Origin: Altererythrobacter ishigakiensis
GTDB taxonomy: Bacteria > Pseudomonadota > Alphaproteobacteria > Sphingomonadales > Sphingomonadaceae
Direction of reading: 5' to 3'
DNA: 64,000 nt
NCBI RefSeq assembly: GCF_001663155.1
Contig: NZ_CP015963.1
Span: forward strand, 1,071,001-1,135,000
Shown: positions 49,980 through 59,568 of the stretch, piece by piece
Position numbering within the stretch: the stretch's first letter is position 1
How the letters are laid out: each line of letters opens with the position of its first letter
Program-made: the position numbers and the translations under genes
Notes under the pieces: generated by a model
Told to the model about the DNA's origin: nothing
Seen by the model: the letters and a program-made list of their open reading frames with translations, nothing else
Database searches by the model: none

Positions 49980-50419
49980 GGGGCATCCCATTCGACAATA
50001 TGATGTTCAAGCGGCCCCGCGTCATATTCGCTCACCACGCGGCCGGCGACTGATACTCCTGCGTGTTTTACAGCTTCGCGGTCGCCCGATATCAGATAGT
50101 GCCACTCAGGCAGCGGATTGTTGTCGGCGCGCAGGCGATAGGCGCAGGTGTTTGGCAGCCAGGCAACGTCATTCACGATCTTGAGTGTCAGACGCAGGCA
50201 ATCAGGCACGAAGGCTTTGCGATTGCGATAATCGGTGCACTGCGCGGTTCTTGTGTCGAGCAATTTGCACGCGACATTGGTGTCTGTGATCTCGCCCGTA
50301 TCCGCATCTTCTATCTTATGCAGACAGCAGCGACCGCAACCATCGCAAAGCGCTTCCCATTCGGCGCGCGAAAGGTCGCTCAGCGGCAATTCCCAGAAGC
50401 GGTCCCTCAATTCACCCAT
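49976..50419 (-). CDS. YcgN/UPF0260-like cysteine-cluster protein
   Basis: This 147-residue protein begins FWELPLSDLSRAEWEALCDGCGRCCLHKIED and has further cysteines (VACKLLDTRTAQCTDYRNR, VPDCLRL, LPNTCAYRL), the pattern of the YcgN family that probably binds zinc or an iron-sulfur cluster. Function is unknown. It overlaps the SCO1 gene by 13 bases and the YgjP-like gene by four, so three genes read leftward as an operon. Confidence 0.88.
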   Translation of the reverse strand: MGELRDRFWELPLSDLSRAEWEALCDGCGRCCLHKIEDADTGEITDTNVACKLLDTRTAQCTDYRNRKAFVPDCLRLTLKIVNDVAWLPNTCAYRLRADNNPLPEWHYLISGDREAVKHAGVSVAGRVVSEYDAGPLEHHIVEWDAP

Positions 50420-51039
50420 TTCGCGAGTTCCGCTGCTACGGCATCGGCACCCTGATCGGTAGGCAATATGGCAATTGGTTCCCCATCAGGCCCGAAAAGA
50501 TAGACCACGGCGGAATGGTCAACCAGATAGCCGCCGCCCGGCGTATCTTCGCCGCGTGAATAGAAAACCGCGAAAGTCTTCGCCGCAGCTTTGATCTGGT
50601 CGGATGAGCCGGTCAGACCCACCAGACGCGGGTGAAAGTTAGCGATGAACTCTCCGACAATTTCGGGGGTATCGCGCTCAGGATCAACCGAGATGAAAAT
50701 CGGCGTGATCTTTGCTCCCAGCTCCGGAGCGACCTGTTCAAACTGAGCCAGCCCTTGGGAGAATCGCTGGACGTCGGTGGGGCAAATGTCAGGGCAATAG
50801 GTAAAGCCGAAATAGACGATGCGGTATTGTCCGGCAAAATCAGTCCATGTGACTGTTTCTCCGGTTGAGCTTGTCAGTTCGAAATCGCCGCCAATTGTCG
50901 CTCCAGCAAGTGGCCAGTCGGGCACACCCTGGCCACCGCTGCCCGGCGCAACATCGCAGGCGCTCAGCGTCAACGCTGCTGCTGCCAATGGAACCCAATT
51001 GAGATGTAACTTGTTGTGTTGCATGGTGTGTCGGTTCAT
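50407..51039 (-). CDS. SCO1/SenC copper chaperone, likely lipoprotein
   Basis: A signal with lipobox-like LSAC near residue 28 is followed by a thioredoxin-fold domain with FGFTYCPDICPTDV (the copper Cys pair) and LVDHSAVVYLF (the copper His). SCO proteins deliver copper to the CuA site of cytochrome oxidase. ATG 51039 is the first of two close starts; 51024 (MQHNKL) is also possible. It relates to aerobic respiration of the core genome. Confidence 0.92.
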   Translation of the reverse strand: MNRHTMQHNKLHLNWVPLAAAALTLSACDVAPGSGGQGVPDWPLAGATIGGDFELTSSTGETVTWTDFAGQYRIVYFGFTYCPDICPTDVQRFSQGLAQFEQVAPELGAKITPIFISVDPERDTPEIVGEFIANFHPRLVGLTGSSDQIKAAAKTFAVFYSRGEDTPGGGYLVDHSAVVYLFGPDGEPIAILPTDQGADAVAAELAKWVN

Positions 51040-51109
51040 CGTCTGCTAACCGGCTTTGGTGAATAGCCGCTGAAGTAGGTTGTGACAGGAAAATTGAAAG
51101 GATGACAGC

Positions 51110-51730
51110 GTGACGCGTGCCGTTATGCGCAAGATTGCATTACTGGGAGCCTTTCTTGGCGTGTTCGCCTCTGCTCCGGTTGCAGCGCAAATGTTTTCAG
51201 AAGGTTATGAATTCTTGAAAGCGGTCGAAGATCGTGATGGCGACGCTGTTACCGCTGCGCTTGACGAGCCTGGCACCACGATCATCAATTCGCGTGACCT
51301 TACCAGCGGAGAGACTGCGCTGCACATCGTAACGAAGCGGCGCGACGACTTGTGGATCCGGTTCCTGACTCAACGCGGAGCCAATCCTGACGTGCGTGAC
51401 AAGAGGGGTGTTACGCCTATTCAGATCGCCACGACCATGGGTTTTGTTGAAGGGGTAGAAACTCTGATCAAAGCTGGCGCCAATGTTGAAGTGGCAGACA
51501 GCGCAGGTGAAACCCCCCTTATTGTCGCGGTCCATCGCCGCGATATACCAATGATCCGTTTGCTGCTGGCGAATAAAGCCAATCCGGACCGTGCCGACAA
51601 CTCTGGCCGGACGGCACGCGACTATGCAGAGTTGATGAATGCAAACACAGCGGTGTTGACCGAATTTGAACGCGCAGATGAAGAACGCGAGGAAAACGGA
51701 GCAAAGCAGGACTACGGTCCAAGTTTTTGA
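51110..51730 (+). CDS. Secreted ankyrin-repeat protein
   Basis: A signal peptide (APVAAQ-MF) precedes four to five ankyrin repeats, for example SGETALHIVTKRRDDLWIRFLTQRGANPDVRDKRG and AGETPLIVAVHRRDIPMIRLLLANKANPDRADNSG. It probably binds a protein in the periplasm. GTG 51110 opens the frame, but ATG 51125 (MRKIALLGAF) gives a cleaner signal peptide. COQ9 follows after one base. Confidence 0.85.
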   Translation: MTRAVMRKIALLGAFLGVFASAPVAAQMFSEGYEFLKAVEDRDGDAVTAALDEPGTTIINSRDLTSGETALHIVTKRRDDLWIRFLTQRGANPDVRDKRGVTPIQIATTMGFVEGVETLIKAGANVEVADSAGETPLIVAVHRRDIPMIRLLLANKANPDRADNSGRTARDYAELMNANTAVLTEFERADEEREENGAKQDYGPSF

Positions 51731-51731
51731 T

Positions 51732-52391
51732 ATGGCGAACTATTCGGACATGACCCTAGACGAGCTGCGACTGGCGCTTGCGCCCGAAGTGGCGGCATCT
51801 GCCATTTTCGACGGCTGGACGCAGGCTGCGCTTGAAAATGCAGCTGGTATGGCCGGGGCAGACATTGATGTCGTGCGGCTCGCCTATCCGGGTGGGTCAA
51901 TGGACATGATCGAAGCATGGATCGATATGATCGACGCCAAGATGGTGGAGGATATACCTCTCGAGAAGCTCAGCTCCATGCCAATTCGCGAACGCATTCG
52001 TTCTTTGGTGCAGTATCGGCTGGATGCGGTCGAGGGACTTGAGGAGGCGGTCCGCCGCGCGATGGCTGTGATGGCACAGCCGCAGAATGCCCCTCGTGCG
52101 CTCAAGTTGGGCTGGCGTAGTGCGGATGTCATGTGGCGTCTCGCTGGCGATACGGCAACCGACTACAATCACTATACCAAGCGTGCGATCTTGGCAGGAA
52201 TTTATAGTGCGACGCTGGCTGTATTCATAGATGATGACAGCGAAGACAAGCGCGCCACCCGCGAGTTTCTTGAGCGACGAATTGAAGGCGTGATGAAGTT
52301 CGAGAAGGTGAAAGCCAAGTTCCTTAATTCGGATCGAGAGTCCTTCAGCGTTACCCGTTTTCTGGGGCGTCTGCGCTATCCCTCGCGCTAG
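51732..52391 (+). CDS. COQ9 family ubiquinone synthesis protein
   Basis: The 219-residue protein has the COQ9 C-terminal domain: AFDGWT-type (AIFDGWTQAALENAA), VRLAYPGGSMDMIEAW, RRAMAVMAQPQNAPRALKLGWRSADVMWRLAGDTATDYNHYTKRAILAGIYSATLAVFIDD. It binds a ubiquinone precursor or lipid and helps COQ7. ATG 51732 lies one base after the ankyrin stop. The family is typical of alphaproteobacteria and mitochondria. Confidence 0.9.
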   Translation: MANYSDMTLDELRLALAPEVAASAIFDGWTQAALENAAGMAGADIDVVRLAYPGGSMDMIEAWIDMIDAKMVEDIPLEKLSSMPIRERIRSLVQYRLDAVEGLEEAVRRAMAVMAQPQNAPRALKLGWRSADVMWRLAGDTATDYNHYTKRAILAGIYSATLAVFIDDDSEDKRATREFLERRIEGVMKFEKVKAKFLNSDRESFSVTRFLGRLRYPSR

Positions 52392-52495
52392 AAGATTAGT
52401 TCCACAATCAACGCAAAATTGGCGTCTGGTGCTGGCCTCTAGGCGATGCATATCCTACCGGTAGATCGAATCGAATCTGACGAAGGAAATGCACA

Positions 52496-52990
52496 ATGGC
52501 GGGCTCGCTTAACAAGGTAATGCTGATCGGAAATCTCGGGGCTGATCCGGAAATTCGCAGCTTCCAGAATGGTGGGCGCGTTGCGAATCTGCGCATTGCG
52601 ACCAGCGAGACGTGGAAAGACCGCAACACCGGCGAACGCCAGGAACGGACAGAGTGGCACACGGTTGCGATTTTCTCTGAAGGTCTGGTCAATGTTTGCG
52701 AGAACTATCTGCGCAAGGGCAGCAAGGTCTACGTCGAGGGCCAGCTGCAAACCCGTAAATGGCAGGATCAGTCGGGTCAGGATCGTTACAGCACCGAAGT
52801 GGTTCTGCGCGGCTATAATGGCACACTGACAATGCTAGACGGTCGTGGCGAAGGCGGCGGTGGCCGCTCGGGCGGTGGCTATGGCGGCGGTGGCGGCCAA
52901 GGCGGCGGCTTCGGGGGGGGTAGCCAGGGCGGCAGTAGCCAAGGCGGCGGCTCCAACTATGACGATCTGGACGACGATATTCCGTTTTGA
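52496..52990 (+). CDS. ssb: Single-stranded DNA-binding protein, chromosomal
   Basis: The 164-residue SSB begins [26 protein letters not shown], has the OB-fold ([40 protein letters not shown]), a glycine-rich linker and the acidic tip DDDIPF that recruits repair and replication proteins. It is the cell's main SSB, unlike the short copy at 40020. AAGGA lies upstream of ATG 52496. Confidence 0.96.
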   Translation: MAGSLNKVMLIGNLGADPEIRSFQNGGRVANLRIATSETWKDRNTGERQERTEWHTVAIFSEGLVNVCENYLRKGSKVYVEGQLQTRKWQDQSGQDRYSTEVVLRGYNGTLTMLDGRGEGGGGRSGGGYGGGGGQGGGFGGGSQGGSSQGGGSNYDDLDDDIPF

Positions 52991-53010
52991 TTTAGGGTTG
53001 ATTTGGCCAA

Positions 53011-53718
53011 TCAGATTGGCGGGGGGCTTCCCAGCACGGCTGTAAACAAATCGGTCCATGCAGTTGTCTGGGAAACGCCGAATGCGAGTGGGTAGACAGC
53101 TGCTAACAATGCCAGCCCGAGCCAGGTCGCCCAATGAATTCGCCCCAATGAGTTACGATCATGGATCATCACTGCGATCACGAGCCCAAGTTCAACTGCG
53201 GTGATAAAGGGCGGCGGCAAGCCAAGGGCGGTGAATAGCCGCGCCAGCGCCGGATCCAGCATCACTATCCCTGCAAACAGCATCAGGCGCTTGTGAGCCT
53301 GCGCCTCTGTGCGCTTCGCGTAGGCCAGCCAATAGAGCAGTGAAAAGAATATAAGGTCTGTGAACGGGAACATGATCGAGCTTTCCGGGCCCATGCCAGC
53401 AATTGACCAGCCGGGCCGCAGATAGGCCTCGCGCGTAATGAATACGCCCATGATAACCAATGCAATGGCGAGCCCCATGCTGAGCTGGCCGATCTGTTTG
53501 TGACGAGCATAGTTGCCCTGAGCGATCAGTCGCGGCTGTACGATCAGCAACGCAAACCAGCCGAAGAATATCAGTCCGTGAAGTGCAACCGTGGGCCGCA
53601 TCGGGCTAGCCATCTCAGGCGCGAGGAACTGCAGCGCACCGAAGCCGGCCACAACCAATAGCGCGAGTATCCAAGCCATAAGCTGGAAGAAGCCGTCTGC
53701 GCGCGGATTTGCCGTCAT
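53011..53718 (-). CDS. Membrane protein of unknown function, seven helices
   Basis: The 235-residue protein has about seven membrane helices with FLAPEMASPMRPTVALHGLIFFGWFALLIVQPRLIAQGNYARHKQIGQLSMGLA. The conserved His residues in ALHGLIFF and RHKQIGQ resemble small haem-containing or DUF2306-like proteins. I cannot name a function. ATG 53718 gives a short cytoplasmic start. It reads leftward behind the YceD gene. Confidence 0.7.
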   Translation of the reverse strand: MTANPRADGFFQLMAWILALLVVAGFGALQFLAPEMASPMRPTVALHGLIFFGWFALLIVQPRLIAQGNYARHKQIGQLSMGLAIALVIMGVFITREAYLRPGWSIAGMGPESSIMFPFTDLIFFSLLYWLAYAKRTEAQAHKRLMLFAGIVMLDPALARLFTALGLPPPFITAVELGLVIAVMIHDRNSLGRIHWATWLGLALLAAVYPLAFGVSQTTAWTDLFTAVLGSPPPI

Positions 53719-53792
53719 TGATACCCCCTGACAATGTCGACCCAAAGCGGGTGGAGTGGGGAGCACCCTCAGATGCAAATGAGGTAGCGGAC

Positions 53793-54320
53793 TCAGTCCT
53801 TTTTCAGCGCCTTTAGCGCCTCAGCCAGCTGGCCGGAAGGTTCGTCATCGCTACTGATCCCGGCGGCTTTGCGGGCGGCATCGGCATTCGGACCCTCGGC
53901 ATAGGGATCGATCGCAAGGCCCAATGACTGCGCGACCGCTTCGCCCAGATCGAATGTGTCGCCCGAATATTCGATCTCATCAAGCTCCTCGGCATCCAAC
54001 TCGATCTCGATCTCGTCGCCTTGGCCAGGTTCGACCGCGGATGCTTCGACGAAACGGAACGCCAGCTGCTCTTCGATTTTGGTCGAAAAGTCTTCATGTG
54101 AAATCGCGCAAGCCTGCGTGATGCTCGCCTTGAGTGTGCCATTGGCGTGGATCGCCTTGGCCCGCTGTTCCAGCTCAACTGTGGCATACAGATCATCTAC
54201 GCTGGTCAGGCCAAATCGCTTGGCCAGCGCCACGCGCTCGTCCGCGCTCGCTTCGATAACCACCGGTTCAGCGGGAAGCGCGCGGCTCTTGATCGGGCGG
54301 GCAAGCTCGCTTTCGATCAT
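53793..54320 (-). CDS. YceD family (DUF177) protein
   Basis: The 175-residue protein has ACAISHEDFSTKIEEQLAFRFVEA and DEIEYSGDTFDLGEAVAQSLGLAIDPYAEGP, the core of YceD. In bacteria it is usually near rpmF and is linked to 23S rRNA processing. Here it overlaps the cytochrome chaperone by four bases; no rpmF follows. The C-terminal tail ends LKALKKD. Confidence 0.87.
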   Translation of the reverse strand: MIESELARPIKSRALPAEPVVIEASADERVALAKRFGLTSVDDLYATVELEQRAKAIHANGTLKASITQACAISHEDFSTKIEEQLAFRFVEASAVEPGQGDEIEIELDAEELDEIEYSGDTFDLGEAVAQSLGLAIDPYAEGPNADAARKAAGISSDDEPSGQLAEALKALKKD

Positions 54321-54844
54321 GCGGCTGGCTCCAGGCCGAATTGCGCAGCGATAAGCGCTTCGTCGCCCACACCGGCAAGATGATTGTGTAAAGTTTGCAG
54401 CTTGCCCGCGACGGACAATGGCGAGCCATCCTCGGTGAATGTCACGTTGCGCTCAACGGCGGCTTTAAGTTTTTCAGTTTCAATGTCCGCGAGGGCAGGG
54501 CGGTATGCCCCCAGTCGTCCGCCAAGCGAACTCATCAATCGTCCCACATGCTTGCCCACCACGACATCGTTGATGCCAAACTCTCGCAGTTGTCCGTCCA
54601 TGTCCTCGACAAAAAGCTCACACAGCAGCGCGCTTTGATTGTGATGCGCGGAAGCTTCCAGGCGGACTACTACTACGCTCAATACGGCGGTGATCATGTC
54701 AAACCGGCCTGCCACAGTGTCTGCGACCCCGCAATTCGAATACCATGACGGATCACGGGCCAATTCGACCACTTTGTGCCACAGCGGGCGAACTTCATCG
54801 CGTGGGTCCTTTTGCGTGCCGAGAAGTTTGGATAGGAACGACAT
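54317..54844 (-). CDS. Ubiquinol-cytochrome c chaperone (CBP3/UQCC1-like)
   Basis: The 175-residue protein contains LCELFVEDMDGQLREFGINDVVVGKHVGRLMSSLGGRLGAYRPAL, the signature of the CBP3 domain, which helps assemble cytochrome b of complex III. ATG 54844 starts MSFLSKLLG; the frame is open upstream but with no family match. It is the first gene of a leftward operon with yceD. Confidence 0.88.
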   Translation of the reverse strand: MSFLSKLLGTQKDPRDEVRPLWHKVVELARDPSWYSNCGVADTVAGRFDMITAVLSVVVVRLEASAHHNQSALLCELFVEDMDGQLREFGINDVVVGKHVGRLMSSLGGRLGAYRPALADIETEKLKAAVERNVTFTEDGSPLSVAGKLQTLHNHLAGVGDEALIAAQFGLEPAA

Positions 54845-55037
54845 TCGAGGAAAAGCTCCTTTGTTTTGGCAGGCGGTGGCCGCGTTCAGCCGCAATTCAA
54901 TTCGCTATGCCCAGTGGCATTGAAACGCAGCGTTGCAAGCTGCGTTCCATCGCCGTAAGGCTCTTGGCCGAAATATAGGGATGCTCGTTATGCGCACAAT
55001 GCGCGACGAGCAAATACAGATAAGGTTAGCGGTTCGA

Positions 55038-55496
55038 ATGATCCACGCGAAGGCATTCAAGATTGGTCTGATTGCAACATTGGCGATTGCGATGGCGGGA
55101 TGCACATCGATCCGTCAATCACGCGGTTATGTGGTTGATGCGTTGCTTGTGGATGCGATCCAGCCGGGTATCGACAACCAACGTTCAGTTGAAATGACGC
55201 TTGGCCGCCCAAGCTTTACCAGCCAGTATGGAACGCCGACGTGGTACTATGTGTCAAGCGTGACGGGCCAGCGGGCAATGAGCAGTCCGAAGATCCGCTC
55301 TCACAGTGTGCTTGCCGTTCAATTTGACGCCTCAGGAAATGTCACCAGCACAGATCGCACTGGCATTGATCGCGTCGCTTTCTTGTCTCCGGACGGTGAC
55401 GAAACGCCAACGCTGGGCCGTGAGCGGGGCTTCCTGGAAGATCTGTTCGGTAATATCGGTACAGTTGGCGCACCCGGAGCTGGCGCGCCGCAATAG
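55038..55496 (+). CDS. bamE: BamE/OmlA outer-membrane assembly lipoprotein
   Basis: A signal with lipobox AMAGC (Cys22) leads to a compact domain: [51 protein letters not shown]. This is the SmpA/OmlA fold of BamE, part of the beta-barrel assembly machine in the outer membrane. ATG 55038 is chosen because it gives a normal lipoprotein signal; the frame is open to 54933. Confidence 0.88.
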   Translation: MIHAKAFKIGLIATLAIAMAGCTSIRQSRGYVVDALLVDAIQPGIDNQRSVEMTLGRPSFTSQYGTPTWYYVSSVTGQRAMSSPKIRSHSVLAVQFDASGNVTSTDRTGIDRVAFLSPDGDETPTLGRERGFLEDLFGNIGTVGAPGAGAPQ

Positions 55497-55552
55497 CGCG
55501 GAGCTGGTCCAGGCCGCTTGACCGGCAGAACTTCACCCCCATATTCGCCTTC

Positions 55553-56113
55553 ATGGACGATAAAGCGGCGAGCCACGGCCTGATCCAGTGGCATGGAACC
55601 ACCATTGTTGGGGTTAAGCGTGGCGATCAGACCGTGATCGCTGGCGATGGCCAGGTATCCATGGGCAACACAGTCATGAAGCCCAACGCCCGCAAGGTCA
55701 GGCGCATTGGTGAAGGTGGCAAGGTCATCGCCGGGTTTGCTGGTGCGACCGCTGATGCATTCACTCTGTTCGAGCGTCTAGAAAAGAAGCTCGAGGCGCA
55801 TTCGGGACAATTGCTGCGCGCCGCGGTTGAGCTTGCAAAGGATTGGCGCACTGACAAATATCTGCGCAATCTTGAAGCGCTCATGATCGTGGCAGACAGG
55901 GATAGTCTGCTGGTATTGACCGGTAATGGCGATGTTCTGGAGCCCGAAGGCGGCATCACCGCGATTGGCTCAGGTGGAAATTACGCACTGGCCGCGGCCC
56001 GCGCTTTGGCTGACTACGAACAGGATGCGGAAGTCATCGCGACCAAAGCGATGCAGGTTGCCGCAGATATCTGTGTCTTCACCAATGGCAATGTGACCGT
56101 CGAAAAGATCTAA
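55553..56113 (+). CDS. hslV: ATP-dependent protease peptidase subunit
   Basis: The 186-residue protein has a short pro-segment before the catalytic Thr in [12 protein letters not shown], and [25 protein letters not shown], typical of HslV. The peptidase ring partners with HslU, encoded next with a five-base gap. It degrades misfolded proteins in the cytoplasm. Confidence 0.96.
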   Translation: MDDKAASHGLIQWHGTTIVGVKRGDQTVIAGDGQVSMGNTVMKPNARKVRRIGEGGKVIAGFAGATADAFTLFERLEKKLEAHSGQLLRAAVELAKDWRTDKYLRNLEALMIVADRDSLLVLTGNGDVLEPEGGITAIGSGGNYALAAARALADYEQDAEVIATKAMQVAADICVFTNGNVTVEKI

Positions 56114-56118
56114 CCGAA

Positions 56119-57420
56119 ATGACTGAAGCACTCACTCCCAAGGCAATTGTCGCCGCGCTTGATGAACATATTATCGGGCAAAAGGATGCTAAACGCGCAG
56201 TCGCCGTAGCACTACGCAATCGCTGGCGCCGTCAGCGGCTCAACCGCGAGCTGCGCGACGAAGTTACGCCGAAGAACATTCTGATGATCGGACCAACTGG
56301 CTGCGGCAAGACAGAGATCAGTCGCCGGCTGGCAAAGCTTGCGCAAGCGCCGTTCATCAAGATCGAAGCGACCAAGTTCACTGAGGTTGGCTATGTTGGT
56401 CGTGACGTAGAGCAAATCGCGCGCGACCTGGCTGAAGAAGCAATCCGGCTGGAGAAGGAGAAGCGCCGCGAGGCGGTGCGCGAAGCTGCCAGTGAAGCCG
56501 CAATGGAACGCCTGCTCAACGCGTTATGTGGCGAGAATGCGTCTGAAGCGACCCGCGAAGCATTCCGCGAACGGGTGGTACAGGACGCGATGAATGACGT
56601 CGAAGTCGAAATCGATGTTGAGGAAGCTCCAAATATGCCTTTCGACATGGGCAATATGGGTGGCAACGTAGGTATGATCGATTTGTCCGACATGTTCGGC
56701 AAGGCAATGGGCAAGAAGCCGACCAAGCGGCGCAAGCTGAAGGTTCCTGATGCATGGGACCGGCTGGTCGATGAAGAAGCGGACAAACGTCTCGATCAGG
56801 ATGACGTTAATCAGGCCGCACTGCGCAACGCTGAGACCAACGGCATTGTTTTTCTCGACGAGATAGACAAGATCGCGGTCAGCGATGTGCGCGGCGGTTC
56901 CGTTAGCCGCGAGGGTGTTCAGCGCGATTTGCTGCCACTGATCGAAGGCACAACCGTGAGCACCAAGTACGGCCCGATGAAAACCGACCACGTGCTGTTT
57001 ATCGCTTCGGGCGCATTCCACGTAGCCAAACCTTCAGACATGTTGCCCGAATTGCAGGGTCGACTCCCGATCAGGGTCGAATTGCGCGCATTGACCGAGG
57101 AAGATTTCGTCCGAATTCTATCGGAGACGCGTGCAAATCTGGTCGAGCAATATCGCGCCCTACTGGGCACTGAGAAGGTTACGTTGGATTTCACCGAAGA
57201 TGCCATCGGCGAAGTCGCCAAGATTGCGGCTCAGGTGAACGAGAGCGTCGAAAATATCGGCGCGCGGCGACTACAAACGGTGATGGAGCGTCTGCTAGAG
57301 GAAATTAGCTTCGAAGCAGAAGAGCACACCGATGAGACGATTACAATCGATGCCACATATGTGCGTGATCGGTTGGCTGATCTCGCGGGTGATAGCGATC
57401 TGTCCAAGTATATCCTGTGA
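56119..57420 (+). CDS. hslU: HslU ATPase of the HslUV protease
   Basis: The 433-residue AAA+ unfoldase has [26 protein letters not shown] (Walker A), [13 protein letters not shown] (Walker B), the I-domain, and the C-terminal tip DLSKYIL that docks into HslV. Complete. The stop overlaps the next gene start (GTGA). Confidence 0.97.
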   Translation: MTEALTPKAIVAALDEHIIGQKDAKRAVAVALRNRWRRQRLNRELRDEVTPKNILMIGPTGCGKTEISRRLAKLAQAPFIKIEATKFTEVGYVGRDVEQIARDLAEEAIRLEKEKRREAVREAASEAAMERLLNALCGENASEATREAFRERVVQDAMNDVEVEIDVEEAPNMPFDMGNMGGNVGMIDLSDMFGKAMGKKPTKRRKLKVPDAWDRLVDEEADKRLDQDDVNQAALRNAETNGIVFLDEIDKIAVSDVRGGSVSREGVQRDLLPLIEGTTVSTKYGPMKTDHVLFIASGAFHVAKPSDMLPELQGRLPIRVELRALTEEDFVRILSETRANLVEQYRALLGTEKVTLDFTEDAIGEVAKIAAQVNESVENIGARRLQTVMERLLEEISFEAEEHTDETITIDATYVRDRLADLAGDSDLSKYIL

Positions 57421-57830
57421 CAACAGGTCCAATCTCTGATCGCGATGCTATGGTGGCGCACATGGCGCCGATCCTGGATGATCAGAGCTACTGCTTTCTC
57501 CTTATCACACCTGACATTGCACCCACGGCAATAGGTGCAGCGATTGGCACCTTCCGCGAGGATGAAGGCGTCACTGCCATTGTGCCCGAAGCGGTCGCTC
57601 GTGAGCTAGGCGATGAAAGCGCGGCCTTCGCTCGCATCACGCTGACAGTGCACTCTTCACTGACGGGGTTTGGTCTAACAGCGGCTGTCGCGAGCGCGTT
57701 GGCAGAGCATGGGATCGCGTGCAATGTCGTTGCCGCGTATCATCATGATCATGTGTTTGTTCCGACCGAGCGAGGCGATCAGGCGCTCGCTATTTTAAAG
57801 GACCTCCAACGTTCAACCGCTCAGGGATGA
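57417..57830 (+). CDS. ACT-domain-like small protein
   Basis: The 137-residue protein shows an ACT/CASTOR-like pattern: [95 protein letters not shown]. The C-terminal part is a typical ACT domain, which binds small ligands such as amino acids. GTG 57417 overlaps hslU; ATG 57450 is an alternative. It ends ten bases inside the convergent SulP gene. Confidence 0.8.
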   Translation: MTTGPISDRDAMVAHMAPILDDQSYCFLLITPDIAPTAIGAAIGTFREDEGVTAIVPEAVARELGDESAAFARITLTVHSSLTGFGLTAAVASALAEHGIACNVVAAYHHDHVFVPTERGDQALAILKDLQRSTAQG

Positions 57831-59314
57831 GGCGCAAGCCCAATCTCAACGCCGGTCTTATCCGTTAGTGCAAACTTGTCGACCAGATCAGAGCTGGCGG
57901 TATTGAGGCCCGTCACCTCCACGCTACGACCGTTCCGGCGCATACGTTCGACCACATTGTCCAGCGCATCAATCGCGGAAATGTCCCAGAAATGTGCTGA
58001 TGATACGTCGATGACTACATGCGGCGCTGGGTTCGGTTGAATGCTTTCCGGACCAAGCGCAGCAGTAAACCTATCAACACTGGCGAAGAATATCTGACCT
58101 GTTGCGGTGTAGATTGCGGTGTCGCCTTCAACATGGCGAGACACGGTGAACATGCCCATGACTTTCTGAGTGAAGAAGATTCCTGAAAGGAGAACGCCCA
58201 CCAATACGCCCAGAGCCAAATTGTGCGTCGCGACCACTGTTACAACAGTGCTTAGCATTACGACAGAAGACTGCCATGGATGCTTGCCAAGGTTGGGTAT
58301 CGAGTTCCAGGAGAACGTGCCGATTGAAACCATGATCATGATGGCGACTAATGCCGGCATCGGCACTTGGCCGACAAAGGGACCGAGCGCGGCCAACAGA
58401 ATTAGAAGAGTCACACCTGCGGCAAGAGCGGACAAACGACCACGGCCGCCACTGGAGACATTGATCACTGACTGGCCGATCATGGCGCAGCCCCCCATGC
58501 CACCGAAGAACCCCGTGACGATATTCGCAATGCCTTGTCCGGCGCTCTCGCGGCGTTTGTCACTGCCGGTGTGGGTCATGTCGTCCACAATCTGCGCTGT
58601 CAGCAGGCTCTCAAGTAATCCAACTGCCGCCATCGTCGCAGAATACGGTGCGATGATGCGCAGTGTTTCCCACGTCAACGGTATGTCGGGCAAAGCGAAG
58701 AAAGGCAGTCCTTCGGGCAATTCGCCCATATCGCTGACCGTGTTGACAGGCGCATCAAGCCAGATCGACAGCGCGCTCAGGACTATAATTGCGATCAGCG
58801 GGCTTGGGATGGCAGTGGTGAGTTTCGGTATGAGATAGATCATCGCCAAACCGGCAATGACCATCGCATAAGTTTCCCAGGTTACGTCGATCAGCTGCGG
58901 AAGCTGAGCCATGAAGATGAGTATCGCGAGCGCGTTAACAAAACCGGTGATCACGGAGCGACTGACGAATTGCATCAGCAAATTGAGACGAAGCAGCGCT
59001 GCGATGCCTTGAAAAATACCCATCAGAATGGTCGCTGCGAAAAGATACTCTACCCCGTGATCGCGGACGAGCGGGACAACAACAACGGCAACTGCGGCTG
59101 TAGCGGCTGATATCATACCCGGACGCCCGCCGGTGAATGCAATCACGATTGCAATCGTGACAGAAGCGTAGAGGCCTACACGCGGGTCAACACCGGCGAT
59201 AATCGAAAAGCCGATCGCCTCCGGGATAAGGGCCAGAGCGACAACGATCCCGGCGAGGATGTCCGCACGCACATTTGAAAACCAGTCGCGGCGGATCGCA
59301 GCGGCATCGAACAT
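57821..59314 (-). CDS. SulP family anion transporter with STAS domain
   Basis: The 497-residue protein has the SulP membrane domain ([60 protein letters not shown]) and a C-terminal STAS domain ([31 protein letters not shown]). It may import sulfate or bicarbonate; the BicA-like group is possible. ATG 59314 gives the standard N-terminus [15 protein letters not shown]. It is convergent with the ACT gene and divergent from the M16 gene. Confidence 0.9.
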   Translation of the reverse strand: MFDAAAIRRDWFSNVRADILAGIVVALALIPEAIGFSIIAGVDPRVGLYASVTIAIVIAFTGGRPGMISAATAAVAVVVVPLVRDHGVEYLFAATILMGIFQGIAALLRLNLLMQFVSRSVITGFVNALAILIFMAQLPQLIDVTWETYAMVIAGLAMIYLIPKLTTAIPSPLIAIIVLSALSIWLDAPVNTVSDMGELPEGLPFFALPDIPLTWETLRIIAPYSATMAAVGLLESLLTAQIVDDMTHTGSDKRRESAGQGIANIVTGFFGGMGGCAMIGQSVINVSSGGRGRLSALAAGVTLLILLAALGPFVGQVPMPALVAIMIMVSIGTFSWNSIPNLGKHPWQSSVVMLSTVVTVVATHNLALGVLVGVLLSGIFFTQKVMGMFTVSRHVEGDTAIYTATGQIFFASVDRFTAALGPESIQPNPAPHVVIDVSSAHFWDISAIDALDNVVERMRRNGRSVEVTGLNTASSDLVDKFALTDKTGVEIGLAPHP

Positions 59315-59568
59315 TGAGAATTCCCGAATTTGGATTGGCTTTGCGGCGGTTTGTGGAGCGCCGGATTTAGTGAACGTGCGCCTTTGGCCTATTGTGCAGT
59401 GCAGCACAACCCCAAGTATGGTGAAACCGTTGTGCGCTGATCGATGCGGGAGAAGCCGCACATCGATATTCGTGAGCCGTTCGCAGGACAATCAATGGCG
59501 AGCGGTTGATCTGGAACCAGCCCTATGTCCAAGGCATTATTTGATGAACGAGACAAGCGGGGACCAAG

